A stretch of DNA of 64,000 nucleotides from Chrysaora quinquecirrha (taxonomy: Eukaryota > Cnidaria > Scyphozoa > Semaeostomeae > Pelagiidae). Below the pieces are notes generated by a model. That model was not told the origin of the DNA. It made no database searches and was given only the letters and a program-made list of their open reading frames with translations. Below are positions 1-11,929 of the stretch, in pieces. Numbering within the stretch: the first letter of the stretch is position 1; every line of letters starts with the position of its first letter. Both the position numbers and the translations under genes were made by a program. The DNA is taken from positions 8,101,686-8,165,685 of the forward strand of contig JACTAT010000060.1 of assembly GCA_014526335.1 (NCBI GenBank), read 5' to 3'.

Positions 1-810
1 AGAACACCATTTAGAACACAAGAGCTTCAAATTGTTAAGAAATAAAAACGTCGTACGCTTGCATACTAGTGTAGCAATAAAATAGGCGAAATAAGAAACG
101 TTTCGTATTGGAACGACTCTCATACGACAATAAAATAAATACACAGTGACAGACAGAAGCTAGTCTGCAGGAGTCATAAATCGTTGATGAACTTGTCAAT
201 TCTAAAGCAAAGGACCTTACGGTTGAAATGTTTTATAGGGCATATAGAGGTAACTTATGTCCGAGGTCAATGCCAATCCATGCTGCCACATAATGTCAAT
301 GCCTACAGCTATTAGAGTGGGTGATATCCTCATAGGAAACCTAAGCATAAAAGAATAGCATTGCCTCTGCGAAAGGTTCATACTAAATACTGGCGCATAC
401 GGCGCAGTTCACAACGAAATCCCAATTATAAAATGCCGATGCTCTGTTCCAAGGGATGACAAACCAGATTTTTGTCAGTGAAAGGAGAACGATGCAGGGT
501 TGCCCACTACATTAATCCGTTAATAATGCAACTGATAGCTACCAAATTCCATCAATTCGTAATAGATGCAAAGGTCCAAGAGGCCAGAGGGTTGTTAATG
601 GCCCGAAGGTAGCTGAGCTTTGCCGATGGTTGCCCCCGTCAATTATGTAAAAGTTGTAGTTAAAATAGTTGAATTGAATGAACCCGGAATTAAATTATCA
701 ACGCGGAAGTTCCAGCAAACCGGAAGATTTTCTGAAAAAAATAATAATACAGACGAAACCATTGTCTCAACAATAAAAAAGTAATAATTAAACGCAAAAG
801 TAATATTTAC
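1..810. other. No exon recognised (probable intron of the left-edge gene)
   Basis: This stretch should hold intron sequence, and possibly later exons, of the minus-strand secreted cysteine-rich gene whose second exon ends at 811. I read it on both strands and found no convincing exon: the minus-strand frames around 400-700 carry stops and no splice-bounded cysteine pattern. Confidence 0.4.
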
Positions 811-1391
811 CAACTCGGATGCAACTTAGGCCACAAACTCCATCACAAAGACATTTCTTTACTCGATTTTTTCTTTTTTTGCAATTTTTATCTGATGTGC
901 ACTGTTTTTTGCATCTGGAATCATAATCTGTTCTTTTTGGACACGATTCTGCACCAACTGAAATTGAACGAAAATGCTCATTAGAATACAGTTAAGGGAT
1001 TGAATGATATAAAAATAAAAATCTGCAGAATGCCCTTGGCATACTGTATTTTACCTTGTGCAGTTCAGACTGTCAGAGGTCAATTTTTGTCTGGAAAATT
1101 CAGACCATTTTGGCCCGAAGTTGGCCTAACTAAATTTAATTTCATTGACAGCAACGGACCCGTACTCTTTGCAATCTTTTAAAACGATTTAACAGCTACA
1201 CAAGTTAACCGTTCCTTGCAGTAAACAAACATGGAGTTCTGGAATTATTAGACTACCATACAGCAATATAAAAGCAATGAGATATTTAAATCGATATAAG
1301 AAACATCATTTTCGTTACCTTCAAAAAGCAGGTTTTGAACAACAAAAATAATTGAGAAAAGCCAAATTAAGTTTCGGTTAATTCCCTGCAT
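811..1391 (-). CDS. Partial secreted cysteine-rich (WAP-like) protein, first two exons
   Basis: Two minus-strand exons join in phase. Exon 1 (1391-1319, 73 nt) starts with ATG and encodes about 24 residues, basic and then strongly hydrophobic (LIWLFSIIFVV), a good signal peptide, and ends at a GT donor in phase 1. Exon 2 (957-811, 147 nt, phase 1 at both ends, AG and GT present) encodes a lysine-rich module with eight cysteines spaced SCP..C-x3-C-x5-C-x9-C-x-C-x3-C-x3-C, ending CLCDGVCGLSC. The spacing resembles a four-disulfide-core (WAP) domain, but the usual adjacent Cys-Cys pair is separated by one residue, so the family is tentative. The gene continues off the left edge, so its full architecture is unknown. 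WAP-like modules often occur in secreted inhibitors and matrix proteins, but no function is assigned here. Confidence 0.55.
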
Positions 1392-1398
1392 TTTCCAT
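1389..1398 (-). promoter_or_regulatory. Upstream ATG overlapping the start codon
   Basis: On the minus strand an ATG at 1398-1396 lies just before the presumed start at 1391-1389 in another frame. It opens a six-codon ORF (MENAGN, then TAA) that runs past the main start. If the transcript begins upstream of it, it could lower translation of the secreted protein. The alternative is that transcription starts between the two ATGs. Confidence 0.3.
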
Positions 1399-2796
1399 CA
1401 GTTCTGTTGCCTTTTGAAAACTCTGAATGTTGAGATCAACAGTCGACGTTCGAGCGTTCGAGCATGAGGAAGTGGTCAACACGTCATACGAAATAGGAGT
1501 TTTGATTGTATCTCATTCCGGAAGTGTGAAACTTCACTGTTACCGCATCTGAAATCTAAACTGCAAATAATAGTTTTAATCAGTTTATTCAAAGTTTCTT
1601 TGTACTAGAAATCTTCTTTTCTCAAAAATTATTAATTTAAAAACTCAGAAAAAACTTAACAATTTTAGAAAACTAAGAAAGGCAAGCCCATAGGCAAATG
1701 ACACTGTTTGACAAACATTTGATACTTGCTTGTCAAGGAAAGTTTGATCGTTTGGCCATGTCGCACAATATTGCTTGCTAAACATTTTATCCTTGCATCA
1801 AGCTAAAAATGTTTTTAACTCTTTAAATAAAAAAGTAATGGATCAAATCTGGTTTATGTTTGCTTGACAAGCAATGTTTTGTGACGTGGTCAAACGGTCA
1901 AACATTGTTTGTGAAGGAAATGGAAAATGTTCGACCAACAATGTTTGATCGTTTGGTCAGGGCCTGACACTGTGCCGCTCAAGGAAAGGACAGTAGCAAA
2001 TGATTAAATTTCAATTAATATCAGTCCTTTTTAAAGTTCTGTTTTTCTTGTAAGTATGGTTGTTTATTAAGAAAATATAGTACATGCAGTTTTCGTTAGC
2101 AGCAGGGCCATGTTTTGTTATTCTACTTCAATATTTGTGGAAATCTATAAATTGAATTTGAAACTTATGAAACTTTTGTTAGTGTAAGTTTTAGTAATAA
2201 ATTTTTTGCAATTAAAAGCTCATTCATTGTATATGAGTATTTATGAAAACAAGCGAATTACTCAGAAACCTGAACAGGAAAGGTGCTGTTGAATGATGAC
2301 GAATGTAAAAATTTAAAATTTCCCGCGTTTGATTCTCGTTGTTGTTGTTGCTACTTACTTGGTTCCTGCACAATTTGCAGTAATTGAGAGAAACAGCACA
2401 ATAAAATCTGAGTTGATAAAAACATAAGATCATTAAAAAATTCAAGAATATATTAAAAATTTATTTTAGAATTACCAAAGAATCCGTGAGTCATATAAAA
2501 GAATGTTTAATCCTTATGGAGTTCCAAAATATTACTTTATCAAATTCAACCAACAAAAACACAAAATATAACAAAAATGTCCCAGCAACAGTTTCGCATT
2601 TTATCTAATTCTTTTTACGTCATATTAAACTTTGTAGACCAAAATACCTTCCATTGGTGACGTCATAGCAACTGAAAGCGAGGCTAGAAGTCCCAGCCTC
2701 GTTAATAGGCTGTTACGCTTGTTATTAGCGTAAAGCTAAATATATTAGATCTGATACAAATACCTTTGGTGCGTATATATGACCTGCAAGCCTTTG
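1392..2796. other. Intergenic spacer between two minus-strand secreted-protein genes
   Basis: AT-rich spacer holding the MITE family A copy (1690-1975) and the likely 3' untranslated region of the pseudoprotease gene just below 2797. Between about 2680 and 2705 there is a short inverted repeat (GCGAGGCT...AGCCTCG). No exon is convincing here. Confidence 0.45.
1690..1975. repeat. MITE family A copy
   Basis: Imperfect inverted repeat built from words such as TTTGACCGTTTGGCC and CAAACATTGTTTGT, ending near CAGGGCCTGAC. The same words recur at 3445-3566, 7723-7991 and 35135-35340 and as a remnant near 30960-31018. No coding potential. It is a non-autonomous DNA element with long, decayed terminal inverted repeats. 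Confidence 0.6.
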
Positions 2797-5700
2797 TTAT
2801 GAATTTCGTATAAGGCTTGTAATCCATTTTCGAAACTTTGAAACTCTTGTGAAGTAACTGTATTTCTTTGGCTTCGCGCATCCTTCACTCCAACTGTACA
2901 ACCCCAGCAACACCCATTGCCTCGTGTAAGGATCTTGAATCACAAGGGGGGCTCCGTGATCCCCAAAACAGGGAGATGATGACCCAGTAATATGTCCTGC
3001 GCAAAGCATTGAGTTTGAATGAAAGTTATACACTGTTGATTTCTTGCAAATTCGTCTGTTAACAAGTGGAAATGTTGCTTCTCTCAAATATCGAGAAAAT
3101 AACCCAGGATCTTCACCAATGTCGACTGAAGTAAGTGTACCCCAACCTGTTACCGTTGCTAGATGCCCTTTGTCTTCATATTTCCGTGCTTTTCTTCCAC
3201 CAACAAGGCATATCTACAAACAAGGAATGAACAATTATACAAAAATAGTTTACAGAAAGTTTCTTTGCAATATCAAGTGTCAGAGGCCTACACGCTCGTT
3301 ATATAAGAACATTTGGCTTCGATTTCAGCCAGCCCCCAGTTATTTTTTTTTTAATTTGGGGGGCTCTAATTATTTTTTTATCCGAGCATTATCCTTCATG
3401 CTACAAATTCCTTACACCCTTACACCTTACTTAAGGTTCAAGGCAAAACATTGCTGGACGAGTTCTGCTTGTAAAGCAATGATTTTGGACGTGCCAAACG
3501 GTCAAACATTGCTTGCAAAGAAAATCTCAAATGTTTGGCCAACGATGTTTGATGCCATGGCCTAAGGATACAGCTTCCGAAGAAGGTTCATCTAAAATAT
3601 GATTTACGATAAAAATTACCTGATTGACAAAAGCATTTCTTTTTCCTTACGATCAAGTTGCAATAATGCAATATCGTAAGCAACATCTTGGTTATTGTAT
3701 TTTGGATGAATGAAGATTTTCTTCACACCAAATTTCTGTTCCTGTCGATCTTGCTTGGCCCTATCGAATTCCCCTGCAAAGTGTAAAACAAAACAAGATC
3801 ATTTAGTTCAAAGTAATCTTTACAACAACTAATTTACACATGAAAGAAGGAGGTGTTTGGGGGGCCGCCAAAAGTGTTTCAAAAAGCCATGAGACAGCGC
3901 GATATCTTAAACATGGTTCACTCAATACTGTTAAGACCTTTTCCTTACAAAGCGATTTTTTCATTGCGGACTAGCATTTGGATTCATTGAGTCACTATTC
4001 AGCACCAAAAATGCAAGATGATAACACAAATTCAACAAAAACTCCTGGTTAAGCAACTTTATGGTTGATTCAATACTGCTGATACGTTTTCCTTACAAGT
4101 CGATGTTTTTCGTAGCAATTAGCCTCACTGAGTCACAATTCAACACCAAGAATACAAAATCTTAAATAGCAAAACTGGCAAAATGGTTCAAAGATGCTAT
4201 AAACCGCACATCGACGTAATTTTCAATACCCAAAAACTGAGTCATTTTTCGGATAAACCGAAGACCAGAGCTAAAACTATGGCCAACCGTGTAACCGTAA
4301 TACCAAAACAGCGACTTGTAAAATAAATAAAAACAAAAAACAAAGAAACAGCATTTATTTACTGTAGTTCCATTTCTCTTACCTAGGATAACCTTTATTT
4401 CTCGAGGCAAGACCATTCTCGATTCCAGTTCAAGTTGACTTGCAACGGTCAAAACCCATCCTGGTTTCACGAGAACACCAGCAAAGAAGGGCAGACGAAC
4501 TGTAGACGAAGGAACACGATTAGATTGAAATAGAGGGAAAATTGGGAAAGAAACATAGTTGACAAGATCATGAACGAAAGTGTTGAAACATAAATAATAA
4601 TGAATTTTGAAGACCTGAATTTTATAAGTTGAGGAGGTGGGAGATGAGGCAAAATGAAACACCCGTTCACTTCCATTCAGTGTTGGGCAGTTGGTCTTCC
4701 CTTTGTATAACCCAAGTTGATTGGTGTTTGAAACACAATGCCAATTCAGCTCTCCTTTCTGATTGGTGAATTTCGATCTGCAGCAGGGTATAATTCCGCC
4801 TTAGTCAATTGTTTCAGTTTGTTTCGACGTTTATACTCAGAGGAGTGTCAGACGAAAAAGCTTTTAAGCATGATGATTTAAAATGATTCCGCTGTTTCTC
4901 GCAATGTTGGAAAATTGTTAATTATTTGCTTTCAACCATTGCCGTCAACTTCAGAGGGGGGGGGGGGAGAGGGAACGTCAGTCGTCATATCAACAGCAAT
5001 CAACAGCGATACTGGCTGGAGGGGGGAGGCATATGGGCCCTACTAACCAACATAAGCAGTTGTTAAAAACATATCATCTCAAGGATTAGGGGCATGAACC
5101 TCTTCCTCTTCTCCAAGACTGTCCCTATAAACGATTAGCTTTATACCTGATTAGAATAACCCTATTGTCGTATTTGCCCCTTATCAATGTATGCTTACGA
5201 AGTGCAAGCCTAATAAAACAGATTCGTTTATCGCAGTTTTAAAACAGATTCATCAAAAAGAATGATTTTGTAATAAAATCATAACAATGCTACCTTTTCT
5301 CTTGACTTCAATAGATGCAAGCCACGGCCACTCACCAGGATACGAACGCTGACCCCCAACAACCCTTCGAAATCTTTTTCTTCCACTCAACGTATTGTTC
5401 TTCACAAATACCCTTCCACACATGTCAGTTGGGGGTTTTAGCAAATCTGTAGAAGAAAATAAAAATAACCATTAGTTATAAACGTGGGAAATCTTGAGAT
5501 AAAAACAAGTGGAAACCCAGAACTCAGAGTTCTTATCTAGTCAAGGGTTTAAGTCTTCGTGAGAACGACTATTTTCGAGTATTTTGAGCATTACAATAGT
5601 AAAGTTTAGTTGATAAATCTTGCAGAAACACTCACTGCTTCCCGTACTTTGGCATTTTACTCCATTGCCACGAAATCCAGGAAGGCATACGCAATGGTAC

Positions 5701-8700
5701 GACCCAATCGTGTTTATGCAATCGGCATTAGCATCGCAAGGATAATGCTGCCCTTTCAATCGGCATTCATCAACATCTACAGGCAAGGTGAAACCATAAG
5801 CAATGCGATACAAAAATATAATATATACGTCATAGTTTTACACAGTATTACTCATTATCATCATCATCAGCCTTATCGCCATAATCATCATCAGTATCAT
5901 CATCATCATCATTATCATCATCATCATCATCACCATCATCGTCATCATAATCATAATCTTAATCATAATCACAATCACAATCATAATCATAATCATCATC
6001 GAATAGAACTAGAACACACCTTCGCATCTTGCAGGCAGACCAGACCACTTCCCACTCTTGGTACAAATACGCCATTTTGAACCAATGAGTTTGTAACCAC
6101 TCCTGCAGGCCAGCTCCACTGTGTTCGCAAGTTCTCCCACTTTGTGACCGTTTCGTAGTGCTAAGCTATGAATCGGCAGTGAAATATCTTTGCATCTTTT
6201 CTGTCCTGAAACGAATTAAAAACGTTGGAAAATCAATCACCTATATCAGTGCATTAATACATTAATGTAAAAATAACATTAGTATGATAAAGATACGATC
6301 AATACGTCAGAATGACAATGAAAATGACGATGGTTGTAAATGCGGTTGTGATGATGATAACTATGATAATCATGGTTAGGACTACTTTAATTATGTGATC
6401 AGAATGATAATAGTACCGGGAATGATGATCGTCGTCATCATCGCCGTTGATCATGATAGCAATTTTGATCATCACTGATGATGAATTGTAATGTTATGAT
6501 GGTGGAGATAATGATAATGGTGATGATGATTATGATTCCCATGAAGACAATAGGATGATGATGGTGGTGGTGGTGATGATAGTGATGCCGCTGATGGTGA
6601 TGATGCTGATGAAGATGATCGCGATTGTGGCGAAGATGAAGATCATGATGATGAGCGGGAGGATGATGACGAGGAAGATGACGATGAGAGTAATAATAAT
6701 AATAATAATAAGAATGATGATGATGCAAATGATGATGAGTATGGATGATGATGATGGTGATGCAGATGATGAAGATGAGGAGGAAGAAGATGATCACGAT
6801 GATGATGGTGATGATGGTGATGATAGTGATGCTGATGATGATGACGATGTTGATGACAATGATGATCTTGATTACAATCAGATTGGGTAAAAAGTATGTG
6901 AATGTGTACCTATCGCAGATCGTGATCTGCGAAAACAGCATTTAAAATTAGCAACAACAAGTATAAATTCAAATGACAGTTTTCCATTGCTTAAGCATCA
7001 TCGAGATGAATTTAGCGTTCTTTATATAGTATACAATTAAAAAACCCTGGGAAAAAACATGGCTTTAACGTACATAACATGGTCAATATGTCATGAGGTG
7101 CAGTCTGATGAAGGTTTTATGTCAGGTCCAACAAAAGCTAATTTGTCAAACTGTTTTTGTAAGTTGCAGCAAACGCAGAATCGTGGTTGCTATTCTGCAA
7201 AGTTTAGGTATTCTATATTCATAACAAATGTGATTACCAAGTATTAGGAAAGCAGGGCTGGCACATAACATTTTCCAACAGAGGAGCTAGCTTTTCCTGT
7301 AGTGGGGCGCTAACGAGTAAAATAGCCATTTTAGCGGTATTTTGCTAAATCCGCTCGGAAAATAACCAAAACTTTCCTGTAACAAGGGTTAGCTACTTTC
7401 GATGGAGGGGATGGAGCCCCCTGCCCCCTTAGGCGCCACCACTGGTAGAAAGTGATTGAAAAAGCTAAAAGAATAGAAAAGGGAGTGGATTCAAATTTCA
7501 TATGGGACCATTTTGAAACCTTAATCGTATCAGAGTGCAGAGTAGAAGTACAATTGAGATTTGTTTGCCCAGCAACAGCTGCAAAGTATAAATTTCTTTA
7601 TGTTATATGAAACGACCAAATACATTAAAAACCCACACACAGAAGCCTTATTAAGAACCTTTATTAAGAGCCTGAACAGCCTGTATAACCCAAAAAAGAG
7701 CCATTTCATTTCATCTTTTGCATTAGTCCCGATCAAACATTGTTAGCAACATTTAAATTTGCTTGTCAAATACAATGTTTGACCGTTTGGCCACGTCACA
7801 AAACAATTCTCGATAAACGTTTGTTGTTTGAGATGAGCATAAATGTTTTCGGAGTTTTTAACAACGTTCCAACGTTTCAAGCGAACTTTGCCTGCCAATG
7901 TTTGTGACGTGGCCAAAAGGCCAAACATTGCTTGTAAAGCAAAATCTCAAATGTTTGGTTAGCAATATTTGATCGTTTGGCAAGGACCTAAGTCCTTAAC
8001 AAGGGTATCATTTCACGCCACTTCGCGAAATAAATGCAACCTGTGCGTCAATATACCTCTCCCATTTAGGCATATACAGAAGATAGGCAGAAGCGCTTGC
8101 TGCCTTCGCAAGGCATTAGAATACACAAAGTTGATCTAAGCAATGTAGCCCAGTGCGACCTAGTGCATCCCTCTCGATGTGACCACGCCTCGTGATTCCT
8201 TTCGCTCTTTGCCTGTATTACAGAGAGGGAGCTGGCGACCTTCCTCCCTCTTAATGGCGATTGACGTTAGAGGGGATGGAACACTCGCTAAATGCTCACT
8301 GCTTAGGCCTCTACAGCCTCTACAACCTTGACCTACGTCACAGACACATGCAGACACTTAGTGGTAGAACATTTATCTACTAACACGCATTTAACACATT
8401 TACCGTCACCACAACTTCCTAATATTAAACTGTTAATTCTTCATGACATGAGAACATGGGCTATTATCAAGCAATATACATACTGAAATGACTATTTTAG
8501 ACCATATGCGTTATATTGATACTAATCTCAGATGCTTAACAAATCTGAAGTGGAATACTAGGCGAGATAAACAAGTCCTAAATAGGGCCTAAATAGCGAT
8601 TTCAGACAGCAATCCTAGGCCATCCATACCTCATCTTGGACTCGAGGCTGAGTCGCAATTTTCGCTATTCAGTTGAATCGCTAGACGTATTACACGAGTC

Positions 8701-11541
8701 GTTGTTATCGCTATTGAATTGAATTGCTGGAAGCTTAACTAAACTGACTGAAGCGAAGAACAACAACATCAATTCAATTCAATGTGAGCGAAAGTTAGGG
8801 ACTTAGGAAGCAAGTCTATATTGAATCGTTAGGACCAGTTTGAGCGATCTCGGTTCGGTGTTGGTCTCGGTTAGATGAGCGTAACTGGGGCAAATGTAAT
8901 AAGTTTAACCTTATCTTATGTACTTCTGTTTTAAGTATTTCGTTTTATTGTTTCGTGGCTTCGTGCAAAGATTCACTTGATTGTTTGGCTAGCCAGTAAC
9001 CAGCTACCTCGGCAGATAACCTTTATTCCCCCAGACATTAACCCTTCTTGAACTTGTTGTCTAACAGTACAATATTCACTCTGAACTCTCTGTTGCGCAT
9101 CCTAATGTCCACATCCAACCTCTTTTGGGAAAGCATATTTGAAATTTTAAATCCTTCGTTATTTCCAAGGTGAGAGTGGAACAGGACAAGCATTTTAACT
9201 AAATGGTTCTTTTTCTTTTATTTGCTATACCAGTTAAACTCGCTACATTCGCTTATCAAAACGAGATAATCACCAAACCGAGGTCGCTAAATGTTTGTTT
9301 GAGTTGAGGCTCCACTTGATTTACATCAATTCAATGGAGATAACTAACATTCATATATTAAAACTTTTTCAGTATGAAATAAAGCATTTGTCAATTTGAC
9401 GTTAGTTTTTCTCTTGTGTTCCTCAGTTCCGCTCACCCACAGCCGTTCCAGCGGGGATCCGTCTGTATCATGGGAGAAAATAAACCGCGGAAGGAACACA
9501 GCTATGCGACTAAGGAAAGTGGTTGATTTGCTTCTCTCTTGAACTTTGCAGTTACTGTTATTATATTACCAAAAACTCGCACTGACTACCTAGGCCTACC
9601 TATGATTCTTTCCTTTTAATATCTCGAAAGGCGGGGCTAGACTGTCAGACGCAAGCAATAACATAAGGGAAGAGGTTTTTAGGTACGAACTGGTACAAAG
9701 ATAATGTCTAGTTTTGTAGCTGAAGTATAAAGTATGATTAAAGAAAATTTTCTCATTTAGATTCTCACCATTTAGATTCTCTGTGTATTAGCCGTTGAGT
9801 GTGTACTATATTGGGGTATTAGCAGTTGCTGAGCGTACTGTTGTACTGTGTTCACACTCATACCTTTTGACAACATGTTAAAGCTGCATGTCAGAATGAA
9901 GACATAAGCTGACCACCTGCAACTATCAAGCTAGCTTACAGTTCAATACAGTACTGTAGCTTCTGTTCGGTTGTCCGATTGATATATCTTAAAGATCGCT
10001 CCCCTTCTTTTCTTAAAGCCCCCCTGGCGCTCCAATGAACTCCCAAAAGATGGCTATTAAAACCATCCTGGAGGAGAGTTGGCCATGGAAATAAAGGATA
10101 CACTTTTCTTTCAATAAGCAACTTGTCTTTGGTCCAGCCCTCAAGAGTTGCTTAACATATCTAGGATTTTAGCCGTCACAGAATGCCTGGTACCCCCTAA
10201 AACCTCTTTTTTTTGCTCTTTTCTGGCTTCTCAATGTAACTGACAAGTTTGCAAGGATGTACAGTATAAAGAAAGCTATTTCACTAGAAATTTTAGCACA
10301 ATCTCAGCCCTGGTTGCTTATTGAACAGTTGCTATAAAAAAAAGAGTGTAGTTCGTTAAAGCTTTCACTTCGTGGAGCCAAATGCCTGCTTCACAATTTC
10401 AAAGCAAATTCCGCACCCACTGGCCACTGGGCGCCTGTTTGAGGTTCATATAGACATTCCGTTTGGAGTGAGTTTCAAGCCTCATGACTATGTAGTATTT
10501 TTTTAAATTTAAACCCTCTAAAGAGACACATACAGTAATGGTCTTACAACAGTAGCTTTGTTCTCAGTTGGAAATGTGTATCTCTTTATCCTCTTTTGAC
10601 CTTGAATCCTAATATTTTTATAAATAGGCCTAGGGGTAAAGGATAAGAGCTAGGCTTTTCTTGATCCAAAAAACAACAGAAATTAAAATGAAAGAATTAG
10701 AATGATTAATGAATTACTGTATTATATTTTTGGCAAAGCAAAACTGCAAATTGTTTTCTAGCATTGTGAACCAAAAATGCTGGCGAGATGTAACAGCGGT
10801 GCTAAAGAGAGAATCGTAAAACGTCTTCCGAAAGCTAACAATGGAATCAATTCAAGCCAAAAAGTCTACAGTATCATTTGTTTTTGAAAAAATAAAAATT
10901 GACCTCGAGTATCAAGTTTCTGGGTATTGAAATGACACTAAAAACTCGACAAATAAATCTCCTAATTTCTTAATGCTAAAAGGAATACCACAATTAAACA
11001 TTGAAGTAAATATGTAGTACTATTTTTACCATCCTCTATTAAGATATTAATAGAGGAAGGTCTGCAGGCTTCGAGAGATTCGAAAGGTTTTATATTTCCA
11101 CACAGAATAAGTATATGTTTTAAATAAAGATGAAAGAACATATTTATTCATTAGAATGCCCTTCTGACTTAGGACACGTGAGAACTTGAGCAACGCTTCC
11201 CACATGCTGCATGTGCTAGGCAGACAATTTTCTTTTCGATATATTTGTTTTCGTAGCATTACCAAGGTGCTACGAGTACGAGCTACCACATGAAAACATA
11301 ATTGCGAAATAAAAGAACTAACTACTTATATGTGAGTTTCAACAGCTTAACTGAGTTGAAAGTTGAAAATTTAAGCTTTTGGGGTTGGTTCCACAAACAA
11401 GCGCAATAAGTGCATCAAAAAAAAGAAAGGTTCTAGCAAAAAAATTGGACCTGAAATAAAAACAAATTGCTTACCTGAAACTTTTACGACGCAACAGACA
11501 GAGCAGAAAGCACTGACGACGATGACTGATTTTATAAACAT
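2797..11541 (-). CDS. Secreted CCP-EGF-trypsin-like pseudoprotease
   Basis: Seven minus-strand exons: 11541-11475 (signal peptide), 6205-6020 (one CCP/sushi domain ending WSGLPARCE), 5776-5636 (calcium-binding EGF starting DVDEC), 5446-5294 (linker Cys and an activation-like site RRVVGGQ), 4499-4383, 3773-3620 and 3213-2797. Splice sites are canonical and phases agree, except that the sixth exon ends one base short; one more A in the A5 run (3640-3644) fixes this and yields the expected VNQICL. Total about 411 residues. The protease fold is clear (GWVLT, YDIALLQL, VTGWGTL, LCAG). The Asp of the triad is kept, but the His site reads TVASQ instead of TAAHC and the Ser site reads GDHGAP instead of GDSGGP. 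Cys42 and Cys58 are lost as a pair. It is therefore almost certainly inactive: a secreted serine protease homologue, perhaps a cofactor or decoy in a clotting or complement-like cascade. The role is inferred from domain order only. Confidence 0.88.
3445..3566. repeat. Half copy of MITE family A in a protease intron
   Basis: Carries the arm words of family A (CCAAACGGTCAAACATTGCTTGCAAAG, shortened here, and ATGTTTGGCCAACGATGTTTGATG) and ends in GGCCTAAG. It lies in the last intron of the pseudoprotease gene. Only one arm is well preserved. Confidence 0.55.
4690..4910 (+). repeat. Repeat family F with CCAAT and TATA motifs, copy 1
   Basis: Contains TTGATTGGTGTTTGAAACACAATG, TGATTGG, GGGTATAATTCCGCC and GAGGAGTGTCAGACGAAAAAG (each shared in short form with 55460-55735). 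The order CCAAT-box, TATA-box, then the GAGGAGTGTCAGACG tail looks like a portable promoter, as in a solo LTR. It lies in an intron of the pseudoprotease gene. Confidence 0.45.
5850..6002. repeat. (CAT)n simple sequence
   Basis: ATC/CAT trinucleotide tract in the intron between the CCP and EGF exons. The poly-His reading frame it opens is not a protein. Confidence 0.9.
6295..6895. repeat. (GAT)n-rich simple sequence
   Basis: About 600 bp of degenerate GAT/ATG repeats in the first intron of the pseudoprotease gene, with a short AAT run near 6695. Long ORFs on both strands (poly-Asp, poly-Met, poly-His) come from the repeat. Confidence 0.9.
7723..7991. repeat. MITE family A, best preserved copy
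   Basis: Both ends are present: the left begins TTAGTCCCGATCAAACATTG and the right ends GATCGTTTGGCAAGGACCTAA, an inverted repeat of about 85 bp containing GGCCACGTCACAAA on the left and TTTGTGACGTGGCC on the right. No ORF. It lies in intron 1 of the pseudoprotease gene. Confidence 0.65.
8682..8819. repeat. MITE family B copy
   Basis: Begins TAGACGTATTACACGAGTCG and ends GGAAGCAAGTCTA. The centre (GTTATCGCTATTGAATTGAATTGCTGG, shortened) is shared with 54914-55054 and 44239-44300, and the ends with 22254-22386 and 31591-31711. Confidence 0.55.
10150..10350 (-). repeat. Repeat family E copy
   Basis: On the minus strand this shares TAAGCAACCAGGGCTGAGATT, TAGCTTTCTTTAT, CTTGTCAGTTACAT and CCAGGCATTCTGTGA, in the same order, with the plus-strand segment 42258-42455. 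It has a family-D-like end (AAAAAAAAGAGTGTA). It is a dispersed non-coding element. Confidence 0.5.
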
Positions 11542-11917
11542 TTTCTGATTGTAAATTCTGCTGTTTGTAACAATAAACGTGTACTAGCAGTGAGATTGGT
11601 TATTTGGCAAAATTTTTCTGTCGTCCAATTCACAATGACCGATATCACACAGAGATAACGGGAAGACAAAAATCGGTTTAATCCAGTTTTCTGAATCTGA
11701 TATTTCTAGTAGCTGATGATAATAATGTTGTCACGAAATCCTGCAGTCTTTAGCATCATCTGGATTGCATCCTAGTGCAAAGAAATGCTGTCAAAAATCA
11801 GTGAGCATAGCTGAAAGACAAAAGCACACCAGCCACAGCTTGGCATGGAAGAACAAAGAAAGGGGAACAGTTTATTCTCACCTTCTCAAGTCCAATGTGA
11901 TAATTCAATTCAACCAA
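11542..11917. other. Upstream region of the pseudoprotease gene
   Basis: Spacer between the ATG at 11541 (minus strand) and the foldback element. It should hold the promoter and 5' untranslated region of the pseudoprotease gene. I see no clear TATA box. The last five bases (11913-11917, ACCAA) are one copy of the element's target duplication. Confidence 0.35.
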
Positions 11918-11929
11918 CACCCCGTACAA

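Larger units (their letters stand above)
8000..11474. other. Rest of intron 1 of the pseudoprotease gene
   Basis: Long intron between the signal-peptide exon (from 11475 up) and the CCP exon. Besides the MITE copies listed separately it has a somewhat GC-richer block near 8150-8360 with no recognisable coding sense. No extra exon was identified, but one cannot be excluded because the two flanking exons are both phase 1. Confidence 0.4.

Noticed and set aside
3044..3565. 173-codon plus-strand ORF
   Set aside because: It overlaps the last coding exon of the pseudoprotease on the other strand and a MITE; no family resemblance.
5610..6941. ORFs of poly-His, poly-Asp and poly-Met on both strands
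   Set aside because: They are read from ATC/GAT simple sequence in an intron and the same composition is open in several frames.
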